Below, in pieces: positions 63,944 to 64,000 of a stretch of 64,000 nt of DNA. The first letter of the stretch is position 1. Each line of letters opens with the position of its first letter. Source of the stretch: Clostridia bacterium. Its GTDB lineage: Bacteria > Bacillota > Clostridia > Christensenellales > Aristaeellaceae. Location: the NCBI GenBank assembly GCA_017412715.1, contig JAFPWU010000008.1, positions 43,878-107,877 of the forward strand, given 5' to 3'. The position numbers and the translations under genes are program-made. The notes beneath the pieces are model-generated. The model was not told where the DNA came from. It worked only from the letters and a program-made list of their open reading frames with translations, and searched no databases.

Positions 63944-64000
63944 CGAGGTGTAGCGCAGTTTGGTAGCGCGTTTGGTTCGGGACCAAAAGGCCGCGGGTTC
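63944..64000 (+). tRNA. tRNA-Pro (CGG), cut by the window end
   Basis: Starts CGAGGTG, D stem GCGC/GCGC, anticodon stem TTTGG/CCAAA with loop TTCGGGA and anticodon CGG (63978-63980), then the 5' T stem GCGGG and TTC at the edge. The 3' third lies outside the window. Confidence 0.9.

Overview
The window reads as a moderately GC-rich, chromosomal stretch of an anaerobic, carbohydrate-using Firmicute of the Clostridia type, probably from gut or rumen. The evidence is a SAM-I riboswitch, a T-box, sigma-A style promoters (TTGACA-17-TATAAT), strong AAGGAGG ribosome sites, NfnAB electron-bifurcating transhydrogenase, butyrate kinase, MrfAB, and many glycoside hydrolases with ABC sugar importers. The genus is inference. 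No phage, insertion sequence, CRISPR array or plasmid function was seen.

Layout. 1-3.9 kb: the end of a GH2 glycosidase, then gdhA and metK (minus strand) with a SAM-I riboswitch. 4-9.4 kb: a ChvE-type monosaccharide ABC operon with two different permeases. 9.4-13.2 kb: two small unknown genes, a HerA/DUF853 ATPase with an 11-residue repeat tail, and MscL with a zinc ribbon. 13.3-15.6 kb: nfnAB. 15.65-21.2 kb: an aromatic amino acid operon aroF-tyrA-aroB-pheA-aroE-aroQ behind a Phe/Tyr-rich leader peptide and terminator, a classical attenuator layout. 21.3-24.2 kb: acyltransferase-buk-pta (minus). 24.3-27.6 kb: a NUDIX gene and an XRE-cupin-acyl-CoA synthetase fusion controlled by a T-box. 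27.6-30.3 kb: a TPR protein and a large secreted unknown protein.

30.3-38.3 kb (minus) is a polysaccharide-use region: LacZ, GH51 arabinofuranosidase and GH13 glucosidase, interrupted by an unusual P-loop kinase/hemolysin III fusion and a DUF6171-like protein. 38.3-42 kb carries small redox or stress genes, a glutathione peroxidase remnant and a MATE exporter. 42.2-44.5 kb has two coiled-coil proteins, one with an SLH-like domain and a very long Ala/Glu linker. 44.5-49.8 kb is mrfA-mrfB-TPR-lepB, followed by a small membrane protein and the NAD(P)HX repair gene. 51.9-60.8 kb is a divergent GH3 glucosidase and Opp-family ABC operon, likely importing oligosaccharides. It is followed by a broken acyl-CoA synthetase paralogue, recO, an ADP-ribose pyrophosphatase and tRNA genes for Thr and Pro (the latter cut by the window end).

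The most interesting signals are the T-box controlled XRE-cupin-acyl-CoA synthetase, the Phe/Tyr leader attenuator, the kinase/hemolysin III fusion, a dispersed palindromic intergenic element (five copies), and solute-binding proteins without a lipobox in an organism that does make lipoproteins.
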